Assembly (NCBI GenBank): GCA_035690725.1 | Contig: DASSKF010000206.1 | Location: forward strand, 1-12,969 | Length of the DNA: 12,969 nt | Origin: DASSKF01 sp035690725 | GTDB taxonomy: Bacteria > Actinomycetota > Actinomycetes > Actinomycetales > Dermatophilaceae | Direction: 5' to 3' | Shown: positions 7,489-12,969 of the stretch, one piece after another | Position numbering within the stretch: position 1 is the stretch's first letter | Layout of the letters: every line of letters starts with the position of its first letter | Translations under genes and position numbers: made by a program | The notes under the pieces: generated by a model | Seen by the model: only the letters and a program-made list of their open reading frames with translations | The model's database searches: none | What the model was told of the DNA's origin: nothing

Positions 7489-8194
7489 CGAACAGCAGCA
7501 CCGCGCTCACCAGCAGCACCACCAGCACCAGGACGCGGAACACCCGCTGGTCCACCCGCTCGAAGACCTGCTCCCCGAGCAGCCAGCCCACCACCAGGCC
7601 CGGCACGCCCACGGCAGCCAGCAGCCACGTCCGGCCGTGCAGCTGCCCGACGACGACGAAGCCGGCCACGGCCAGCACGTCCTGGGCGGCGAACGTGGCC
7701 TGCAGGGTCGCCCGCATCTGACGCGGGCCGAAGCCCATCGCCTGCAGCGCCGCCACGAGGGGTGGCCCGTTCACGCCGGTGGCCGTGAGGAAGACGCCGC
7801 TGGTCACGCCGGCCCCCAGCATCACCGGGGTCGAGCGCTCCAGCGAGAAGCCGACGAAGGCCAGCACCGCGAACACCCCGATCACCACCGCGATGCCCAT
7901 CGCCAGCACGCGGTCGTCGAGCAGGGTGAGCGCCGCCAACCCGACCGGCATGCCGAGCACGCCGGCGAGGACCATGCGGACGGCGACCGACCACTGCACG
8001 TCCGACCGGTGCCGGCGGCTCGCGCCCAGCGTCAGGACGCAGGCGACCACGGTGACGACGACCACCGCGTCCACCGGACCGAGCACGAAGCTGACCAGCG
8101 GGATCGCGACCATGGCGAAGCCGAAGCCGGTCACGGACTGGGCGAACGCACCCGCTGCCACGGCGAGCGCCGTCGCCGTCAGGACCTCCCACAC
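7469..8194 (-). CDS. TauE/SafE-family membrane transporter (putative anion/sulfite exporter)
   Basis: A 241-residue polytopic membrane protein. Near the N-terminus is AGAFAQSVTGFGFAMVAIPL, the repeat signature of the TauE/SafE (DUF81) family. The second family repeat is visible as GVTSGVFLTATGVNGPPLVAAL around residues 130-155. About seven or eight hydrophobic helices can be counted, the last ending LLVSAVLLFVNGLRG. Family members export sulfite, sulfoacetate or other organosulfur anions, but substrates are rarely known and no sulfur-metabolism gene is near. The start is GTG 8194; an ATG ten bases upstream is out of frame. No good ribosome site was seen. Its tail overlaps the tail of the amidotransferase gene by 20 bp, so the two are convergent and not an operon. 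Confidence 0.88.
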   Translation of the reverse strand: MWEVLTATALAVAAGAFAQSVTGFGFAMVAIPLVSFVLGPVDAVVVVTVVACVLTLGASRRHRSDVQWSVAVRMVLAGVLGMPVGLAALTLLDDRVLAMGIAVVIGVFAVLAFVGFSLERSTPVMLGAGVTSGVFLTATGVNGPPLVAALQAMGFGPRQMRATLQATFAAQDVLAVAGFVVVGQLHGRTWLLAAVGVPGLVVGWLLGEQVFERVDQRVFRVLVLVVLLVSAVLLFVNGLRG

Positions 8195-8480
8195 AAGGGA
8201 CCATGGTGGCCCATCGAGACACGATCGTGACCTTCACCCGTGACGGCGCACCCCGATGGCCCCTGACATGTGTACGAAGACGACCGTCAAAATGACTGGG
8301 ACTCCACAGGTTCGACGCTGTTTCGAAACGAAAATAGTGGATTCGCAACGGAACCGGCTGGTGGCTCACTGACCACTTCCTGACCGGTGATCGAACACGC
8401 CCGTGGTCAGCGCGAATTCGTGATCACGATAGGGTGTTGGACCGTTCAGACCCCCGACACCTCTCGAGGAGCAAGCCTGC
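8195..8480. promoter_or_regulatory. Upstream region of lysC with several dyads
   Basis: This is a 286-bp gap between the divergently oriented TauE-like gene and lysC, with a visibly lower GC stretch around 8280-8345. It holds the palindrome GTTTCGAAAC at 8320-8329; an 8-bp inverted repeat CTGACCAC (8369-8376) with GTGGTCAG (8403-8410); and the overlapping palindromes CGAATTCG (8413-8420) and CGTGATCACG (8419-8428) directly before a -10 box. Such dyads near a promoter are possible operator sites; no regulator gene lies in the window. Confidence 0.5.
8430..8435 (+). promoter_or_regulatory. Candidate -10 box of lysC
   Basis: TAGGGT fits the TAnnnT consensus and would start an mRNA about 40 nt upstream of the lysC ATG, enough to include the ribosome site GAGGAG at 8466-8471. 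The -35 position (near 8405-8411) is a poor match, so the promoter may need an activator; the dyads around it would suit that. Confidence 0.45.
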
Positions 8481-9776
8481 ATGGCTTTGGTCGTCCAGAA
8501 GTACGGAGGGTCATCGGTCGCCGACTCCGCCAGCCTCAAGCGCGTGGCGCGTCGCATCGTTCGAAGCCGTGAGGCCGGCCACGACGTCGTCGTGGTGGTG
8601 TCCGCCATGGGTGACACGACTGATGATCTTCTCGACCTGACCACCGACATCACCAACCGCCCTGACGCGCGCGAGCTCGACATGCTGCTCACCTCCGGTG
8701 AGCGCATCTCGATGTCCCTGCTCGCCATGGCCGTCCGCGAGCTGGGTCACCCGGCCGTGTCGCTGACCGGTGTGCAGGCAGGGCTGCGCACCACGCACGA
8801 CTTCGGCAAGGCGAAGATCACCGGCATCGAGCCGACGCGCATCCGCGCCGCCCTCGACGAGGGCAGCATCCCGATCATCGCCGGCTTCCAGGGGGCCTCG
8901 TCCGAGGACGACATCACCACCCTGGGCCGTGGTGGCTCGGACACCACTGCCGTTGCCGTCGCCGCGGCGATCGACGCCGACGTGTGCGAGATCAACACCG
9001 ACGTCGACGGCCTGTTCTCGGCCGACCCGCGGGTCGTGCCGAGCGCCCAGCAGATGCCGGTGCTGTCGACCGAGGAGGCTCTGGAACTCGCGGCCCACGG
9101 CGCGAAGATCCTGCACCTGCGCTCGGTGGAGTTCGCCCGTCGTTTCAGGGTGCCGCTGCACGTCCGGTCCAGCTTCTCGGACCAGCCCGGCACCTGGGTG
9201 ATCGACGACCTCACCGCAATCCCGACCTACGCACGAACCGAGTACGAGGAGAACCTGGTGGAAGAACCCGTCATCCGCGGAGTCACGCACAGTGACGACC
9301 TGTGCAAGATCACCGTCGTCAACGTGCCGGACGTCGCCGGCCGCGCCGCAAACATCTTCTCCGTGTTGAGCAAGGCGGTCTCGACGGTCGACATGATCGG
9401 GCAGACGCACACGGCCGCGGACACCGGGCACATCGACTTCTCCTTCGCCCTCCCGCTGGCCGACGGTCGCCGCGCGGTCGCCGCGCTGCGGGCCGCGCAG
9501 CACGAGCTCGGCTTCACCGACGTGACGTTCACCGACGAGGTCGGCAAGCTCAGTGTGGTCGGCGCCGGCATGCGCTCCAACGCGGAGGTCTCCGCCGAGC
9601 TGTTCCAGGCGCTCAGCGAGGCCGGGGTCACCGTGCACCTCATCTCCACCTCCGAGATCCGCGTCTCCGTCGTCGTCGAGGGCGACCAGCTCGAGGAGGC
9701 GACCCGCGCCGCCCACCGCGCCTTCGGGTTGGACACCGAGGCGGAGGCCGTCGTCTACGCCGGCACGGGTCGCTAG
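8481..9776 (+). CDS. lysC: Aspartate kinase (aspartokinase), ectoine-locus copy
   Basis: Phosphorylates L-aspartate to L-aspartyl-4-phosphate, the first step to aspartate semialdehyde, which feeds lysine, threonine, methionine and, here, ectoine. The 431-residue protein has KYGGSS at 7-12, SGERIS at 72-77 and GRGGSDTT at 149-156 in the kinase domain, then two ACT domains (about 265-431) ending AVVYAGTGR, as in corynebacterial and streptomycete LysC. GAGGAG lies 9 bases before the ATG. An internal GTG at 9258 can start a beta subunit. The effector loop reads QTHT at 308-311 with Ile318 where other actinobacterial enzymes, from memory, have QNVS and Thr. The linker before the ACT domains is longer than usual. 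The gene is followed by ectA after 114 bp instead of the usual asd, suggesting a copy serving ectoine synthesis; it could instead be the only lysC. Confidence 0.96.
   Translation: MALVVQKYGGSSVADSASLKRVARRIVRSREAGHDVVVVVSAMGDTTDDLLDLTTDITNRPDARELDMLLTSGERISMSLLAMAVRELGHPAVSLTGVQAGLRTTHDFGKAKITGIEPTRIRAALDEGSIPIIAGFQGASSEDDITTLGRGGSDTTAVAVAAAIDADVCEINTDVDGLFSADPRVVPSAQQMPVLSTEEALELAAHGAKILHLRSVEFARRFRVPLHVRSSFSDQPGTWVIDDLTAIPTYARTEYEENLVEEPVIRGVTHSDDLCKITVVNVPDVAGRAANIFSVLSKAVSTVDMIGQTHTAADTGHIDFSFALPLADGRRAVAALRAAQHELGFTDVTFTDEVGKLSVVGAGMRSNAEVSAELFQALSEAGVTVHLISTSEIRVSVVVEGDQLEEATRAAHRAFGLDTEAEAVVYAGTGR
9258..9776 (+). CDS. lysC: Aspartokinase beta subunit (internal in-frame start within lysC)
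   Basis: Codon 260 of lysC is GTG, preceded by GAGGAG at 9246-9251 with 6-base spacing, an excellent ribosome site inside the coding frame. Translation from it gives 172 residues (VEEPVIRGVTHSDD to the end), which is just the pair of ACT regulatory domains. In Corynebacterium glutamicum and Bacillus the same arrangement yields alpha2beta2 aspartokinase, with the beta chain forming part of the effector-binding dimer. The site is seen in the sequence; its use here is inferred from those relatives. Confidence 0.65.
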   Translation: MEEPVIRGVTHSDDLCKITVVNVPDVAGRAANIFSVLSKAVSTVDMIGQTHTAADTGHIDFSFALPLADGRRAVAALRAAQHELGFTDVTFTDEVGKLSVVGAGMRSNAEVSAELFQALSEAGVTVHLISTSEIRVSVVVEGDQLEEATRAAHRAFGLDTEAEAVVYAGTGR

Positions 9777-9853
9777 CTGAATTCGTGCTTCTCGCAAGCC
9801 TGTCCATGATCGAGACCAGTGCACGACGGAAGATGTGATCTCATGCACGAAAC

Positions 9854-9882
9854 TTGGGCTTCCAGCGAAACCTCGCTACGGT
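9854..9882 (+). promoter_or_regulatory. ectA promoter, leaderless type
   Basis: TTGGGC at 9854-9859, a 17-base spacer, then TACGGT at 9877-9882, followed by 8 bases and the ATG at 9891. Spacing and both boxes fit a vegetative-type sigma factor, and the distance to the ATG implies a transcript beginning at or next to the start codon. No ribosome site precedes this ATG, which agrees. It would allow ectABCD to be transcribed independently of lysC. Confidence 0.65.
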
Positions 9883-9890
9883 CGGCCGGG

Positions 9891-10421
9891 ATGACCTCTC
9901 CACGACAGACCACTCTGCCCGAGGCCACCACTCGCTCCGAGCCGGTGCTCCGGCCCCCGGCGGTGGATGACGGGGCAGGCATGTGGCGAGTCGCGAGGGA
10001 CTCGGTCCGGCTGGACCTCAACCCGCCGTACGCGTACCTGCTGTGGGCCCGCGACTTCTCGGAGACCTCGGTGGTTGCCGATGTCGAGGGTGAGGTCGCC
10101 GGTTTCGTCACCGGCTTCCGGCGTCCCAACTCCCCCGGGACCCTCATGGTGTGGCAGGTCGCGGTCGACGAGCAGCTGCGCGGCCGGGGAATGGCGTCCC
10201 GGCTGCTCGACCACCTCGTGCGCAGGACGAACGCCGACACCCTCGAGACCACGATCACCGAGGACAACCCGGCCTCCAACGGCCTGTTCGACGGACTGGC
10301 GCGCCGCCACGGTGCTGAGCACACGGTCGACCCGTTGTTCCAGGAGGACCACTTCCCGGACGAGGACCCGTGGAAGCCGGAGTTCCTGCACCGCATCGCC
10401 CCCCTGAACCACGCTCACTGA
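9891..10421 (+). CDS. ectA: L-2,4-diaminobutyrate gamma-N-acetyltransferase
   Basis: Transfers acetyl from acetyl-CoA to the gamma amino group of L-2,4-diaminobutyrate, the second of the three ectoine steps. The 176-residue GNAT-fold protein has the acetyl-CoA pyrophosphate-binding motif QLRGRGMA at about 95-102, preceded by the beta-4 strand LMVWQVAVD. It also has the EctA-typical segments DLNPPYAYLLWARDF and TITEDNPASNGLFDGLARR and the ending VDPLFQEDHFPD. The start at ATG 9891 gives the usual EctA size and sits 8 bases after a -10 box; upstream in-frame starts (GTG 9819, ATG 9843) would add unmatched residues and overlap the promoter. ectB follows after 49 bp. Confidence 0.95.
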   Translation: MTSPRQTTLPEATTRSEPVLRPPAVDDGAGMWRVARDSVRLDLNPPYAYLLWARDFSETSVVADVEGEVAGFVTGFRRPNSPGTLMVWQVAVDEQLRGRGMASRLLDHLVRRTNADTLETTITEDNPASNGLFDGLARRHGAEHTVDPLFQEDHFPDEDPWKPEFLHRIAPLNHAH

Positions 10422-10470
10422 CCAACACCGTGCACGGGCAGCCGATGTCCCGACGCACAGGAGGAGAACC

Positions 10471-11730
10471 ATGAATACAGCGGTATTCGACCGCCGTGAG
10501 TCCGTCGTCCGCAGCTACTGCCGCAACTGGCCGACCGTGTTCGACCGGGCGCGAGGCGCCGAGCAGGTCGCCGAGGACGGCACCCGCTACCTCGACTTCT
10601 TCTCGGGTGCCGGCGCCCTCAACTACGGTCACAACCACCCGGTGATCAAGCAGGCGCTGCAGGACTACCTCGCCGACGACAACGTCATCCACTCGATGGA
10701 CATGTACACCGTGGCCAAGCGTGAGTTCCTCGAGACGTTCGAGGAGACGATCCTGCGGCCGCGCGGGATGGACCACCGCGTGCAGTTCCCCGGGCCGACC
10801 GGCACCAACGCGGTCGAGACCGCGCTGAAGATCGCCCGCAAGGTCACCGGCCGCACCGACGTGGTGTCGTTCACCAACGCCTTCCACGGCATGACGCTCG
10901 GATCCCTCGCCGTGACCGGCAACTCCATGAAGCGCGCCGGCGCCGGGACGCCGCTGTACCACGCGACGCCGGCTCCCTACGACGACTACTTCGACGGCGA
11001 CACCCCGGACTTCCTGTGGTTGGAACGGGTCTGGGAGGACAGCGGCTCCGGCCTGTCCGTGCCCGCCGCGGTCATCGTCGAGACCGTCCAGGGTGAGGGT
11101 GGCCTCAAGGCGGCCCGGATGGAGTGGCTGCGCGCCCTCGCCGACCTGTGCAAGCGCTTCGACGTCAAGCTCATCGTCGACGACGTCCAGGCCGGCTGCG
11201 GCCGGACCGGCTCGTTCTTCTCGTTCGAGCCGGCGGGGATCACCCCCGACATCATCTGCCTGTCGAAGTCCCTGTCGGGGCTCGGGCTTCCGTTCGCTGC
11301 GACGCTGCTGCGGCCCGAGCTGGACCAGTGGGAGCCCGGCGAGCACAACGGCACCTTCCGGGGCTTCGACCCGGCCTTCGTCACCGCGACCGCGGCCCTG
11401 CGGGAGTTCTGGCAGGACGACGCGTTCGCCGAGACGGTCGTCCAGCGGGGCGAGCAGATGAAGGCCGGGCTCGAGCGCGTCGCCGCCCTGGCCCCCGGCG
11501 CCTCCTACCGCGGCCGCGGCCTGCTCGCCGGTGTGCACTTCGCCGACGCGGAGGTCGCCGAGAAGCTCGCTGCCGCAGCCTTCCGGCGCGGCCTGCTCGT
11601 CGAGACCTCCGGCCCGGACAGCGAGGTGCTCAAGGTGATGCCGCCGCTGACCGTCTCCGAGGAGGACCTCGCCCGGGGTCTGGACATCATCGCCGACGCG
11701 GCCCGCGACATCCTGCCGAAGGCCGCCTGA
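10471..11730 (+). CDS. ectB: Diaminobutyrate-2-oxoglutarate transaminase
   Basis: A PLP enzyme that aminates L-aspartate 4-semialdehyde with glutamate to L-2,4-diaminobutyrate, the first committed step to ectoine. The 419-residue class III aminotransferase is of normal EctB length. The Schiff-base lysine is Lys266 in ICLSKSLSG, the pyridine-binding Asp237 and Gln240 are in VDDVQAGCGRTG, and GPTGTNAVETALKIAR (about 109-124) and FTNAFHGMTLGSLAVTGN are the cofactor phosphate and substrate segments. The ATG has AGGAGG with AGAACC spacing, the strongest ribosome site in the cluster. It sits between ectA (49 bp) and ectC (40 bp) and is surely in their operon. Its substrate comes from LysC plus an Asd enzyme not present in the window. 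Confidence 0.97.
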   Translation: MNTAVFDRRESVVRSYCRNWPTVFDRARGAEQVAEDGTRYLDFFSGAGALNYGHNHPVIKQALQDYLADDNVIHSMDMYTVAKREFLETFEETILRPRGMDHRVQFPGPTGTNAVETALKIARKVTGRTDVVSFTNAFHGMTLGSLAVTGNSMKRAGAGTPLYHATPAPYDDYFDGDTPDFLWLERVWEDSGSGLSVPAAVIVETVQGEGGLKAARMEWLRALADLCKRFDVKLIVDDVQAGCGRTGSFFSFEPAGITPDIICLSKSLSGLGLPFAATLLRPELDQWEPGEHNGTFRGFDPAFVTATAALREFWQDDAFAETVVQRGEQMKAGLERVAALAPGASYRGRGLLAGVHFADAEVAEKLAAAAFRRGLLVETSGPDSEVLKVMPPLTVSEEDLARGLDIIADAARDILPKAA

Positions 11731-11770
11731 GCGCGACCTCACCTGACATCTCCCAGACCGAAAGGACACC

Positions 11771-12175
11771 ATGAAGGTCATCCACCTCGAGGACCTGAAC
11801 GACACCGACAACGACGTCCAGCACGGCAACTGGCGCAGCCGCCGGTTCGTCCTGGCCAAGGACGGCGTCGGGTTCTCCTTCCACGACACGGTGCTGCGCG
11901 CCGGGACCGAGACCGAGATGTGGTACGCGAACCACGTGGAGTGCGTCTACGTCTACCAGGGCAAGGGAACGCTGCTGAACCGGGAGACCGGCGAGCGGCA
12001 CGAGCTGCGCCCCGGCACCGTGTACCTGCTCGACGGGCACGACCAGCACACCGTGATCGCCGAGGAGGACATCCACACCGCGTGTGTGTTCAACCCGCCG
12101 GTGACCGGGCGCGAGGTGCACGACGAGAACGGCGTCTACCCCCTCATCGTCGAGGACGACCAGGTCTCGGCCTGA
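11771..12175 (+). CDS. ectC: L-ectoine synthase
   Basis: Closes N-gamma-acetyl-diaminobutyrate to ectoine with loss of water. The 134-residue cupin protein has the family start MKVIHLEDLNDTDNDV and the conserved GNWRSRRFVLAKDGVGFSFH and MWYANHVECVYVYQGKG segments. Glu57, Tyr85 and His93 are at the positions reported as iron ligands in the structurally characterised EctC of Paenibacillus lautus, so the metal site is intact. AAAGGA 6 bases before the ATG is the ribosome site. It follows ectB by 40 bp and precedes ectD by 51 bp. Functional assignment is secure from motif and position. Confidence 0.97.
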   Translation: MKVIHLEDLNDTDNDVQHGNWRSRRFVLAKDGVGFSFHDTVLRAGTETEMWYANHVECVYVYQGKGTLLNRETGERHELRPGTVYLLDGHDQHTVIAEEDIHTACVFNPPVTGREVHDENGVYPLIVEDDQVSA

Positions 12176-12226
12176 CCGTCCCCGTCCACGCACGTTCACC
12201 GAGATCCACCGGAGGTGCTCACCTGC

Positions 12227-12969
12227 ATGTCCCCCACGGACTTGTATCCCACACGAGTCAACAACGAGCCCGATGTCATCCCCCGTCAGGGACCGGTCGT
12301 CCACGGCGGACCGGCTGACGGCCCGCTGGGCGCCGACGAGCTCGGCAGCGTGGACCAGAGGGGCTACGTCCAGGTTGCCGACCTGGTGACGCCGGACGAG
12401 GTCGAGGCCATGCGCGCCGAGCTGTCCCGGCTGTCCCAGGACCAGGAGGTGCTGCGGGACGAGCGCACGGTCGTCGAGGCGACGTCCAACCAGCTGCGCT
12501 CGGTCTTCGAGGTGCACCGCACCAATGAGCTGTTCCGCCGGATCACCCACGACCCTCGGCTGGTCGACCGTGCCCGGCAGGCGCTGGGCTCCGACGTCTA
12601 CATCCACCAGAGCCGGGTCAACTTCAAGCCGGGGTTCGTGGGCAAGGACTTCTCCTGGCACTCCGACTTCGAGACCTGGCACGCCGAGGACGGCATGCCC
12701 GGGCCGCGCGCCATCAGCATCTCGGTCTCGCTCACCGAGAACTACACCTTCAACGGCCCGCTGATGATCATGCCCGGCTCGCACCAGGAGTACGTCTCGT
12801 GCGTCGGTGCCACACCGGACGAGAACTACAAGCAGTCCCTGGTCATGCAGGGCGCCGGCACGCCGGCCCCGAAGATCCTCACCGACTTCGCGGACCGCTA
12901 CGGCATCGACGTGCTCACCGGCTCCGCCGGCGGGGCGACCATGTTCGACTCCAACTGCATGCACGCGTC
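12227..12969 (+). CDS. ectD: Ectoine 5-hydroxylase, 3' end cut by window edge
   Basis: A non-haem Fe(II)/2-oxoglutarate dioxygenase that converts ectoine to 5-hydroxyectoine. The 247 visible residues include the EctD signature FSWHSDFETWHAEDGMP with iron ligands His145 and Asp147, and the third ligand His246 in TMFDSNCMHA just before the edge. Gln128 in YIHQSRVNFKPG is the substrate-contacting region. The first 20-odd residues (MSPTDLYPTRVNNEPDVIP) and the later DQRGYVQVADLVTPDEVEAM helix are as in other EctD proteins. About 40-60 residues should be missing by comparison with the family (about 300). GGAGGTG lies 10 bases before the ATG at 12227, somewhat distant, with small hairpins around it. 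It is the last visible gene of the ectoine operon. Confidence 0.96.
   Translation, partial: MSPTDLYPTRVNNEPDVIPRQGPVVHGGPADGPLGADELGSVDQRGYVQVADLVTPDEVEAMRAELSRLSQDQEVLRDERTVVEATSNQLRSVFEVHRTNELFRRITHDPRLVDRARQALGSDVYIHQSRVNFKPGFVGKDFSWHSDFETWHAEDGMPGPRAISISVSLTENYTFNGPLMIMPGSHQEYVSCVGATPDENYKQSLVMQGAGTPAPKILTDFADRYGIDVLTGSAGGATMFDSNCMHA

Noticed and set aside
9787..9799. GCTT-CTCGC-AAGC hairpin just after lysC
   Set aside because: A 4-bp stem is too weak to call a terminator, and there is no T-tract.
12207..12224. Small alternative hairpins over the ectD ribosome site (CACC-GGA-GGTG and AGGT-GCTC-ACCT)
   Set aside because: The stems have only 4 bp; an RNA switch cannot be supported without conservation data.
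11687..12964. Long minus-strand open frame opposite ectC and ectD
   Set aside because: It is antisense to genes with intact catalytic motifs; its translation is low-complexity Val/Leu/Gly-rich with no recognisable domain.

Overview
The window is GC-rich chromosomal DNA with codon use typical of Actinomycetota. The type of aspartokinase (one gene that can also yield a beta subunit from an internal start), the TypA sequence and several leaderless-type starts with a TAnnnT box just upstream point the same way. A Micrococcales-type actinobacterium is a reasonable guess, but the sequence alone does not settle the genus. No tRNA, rRNA, CRISPR array, insertion sequence or phage gene was recognised.

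Left part (1-3392): two copies of an oligopeptide-type (family 5) ABC transporter substrate-binding lipoprotein face each other tail to tail. Only the last 50 codons of the plus-strand copy are inside the window; the minus-strand copy is complete and lies downstream of an OppC/DppC-like permease gene. The facing 151-bp ends differ at only 2 positions, and the similarity runs on into the spacer, so the junction is one long near-palindrome centred on a terminator-like hairpin. A partner OppB permease and the ATPases are not in the window.

Middle part (3393-8194): housekeeping and accessory genes. These are typA/bipA (translational GTPase), a MutT-like Nudix hydrolase, a VIT1/CCC1-family metal transporter, a class I glutamine amidotransferase and a TauE/SafE-family membrane protein. 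The gap between the Nudix gene and typA is mostly a perfect 64-bp palindrome with 32-bp arms and no loop, built from a 13-bp unit repeated in direct and inverted orientation.

Right part (8195-12969): an osmoprotectant locus in the order lysC-ectA-ectB-ectC-ectD, all on the plus strand, with ectD cut by the window edge. LysC makes aspartyl phosphate. After reduction to aspartate semialdehyde by Asd (not encoded here), EctB, EctA and EctC make ectoine and EctD hydroxylates it to 5-hydroxyectoine. The aspartokinase is of the actinobacterial regulatory type but has unusual residues in the lysine/threonine effector loop, which suggests a copy adapted to feed ectoine synthesis. ectA has a well-formed -35/-10 promoter immediately upstream of its start codon.

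No wholly new system was recognised. The observations most worth checking are the inverted duplication at the left edge, the 64-bp palindrome, and the ectoine-linked aspartokinase with its altered regulatory site.
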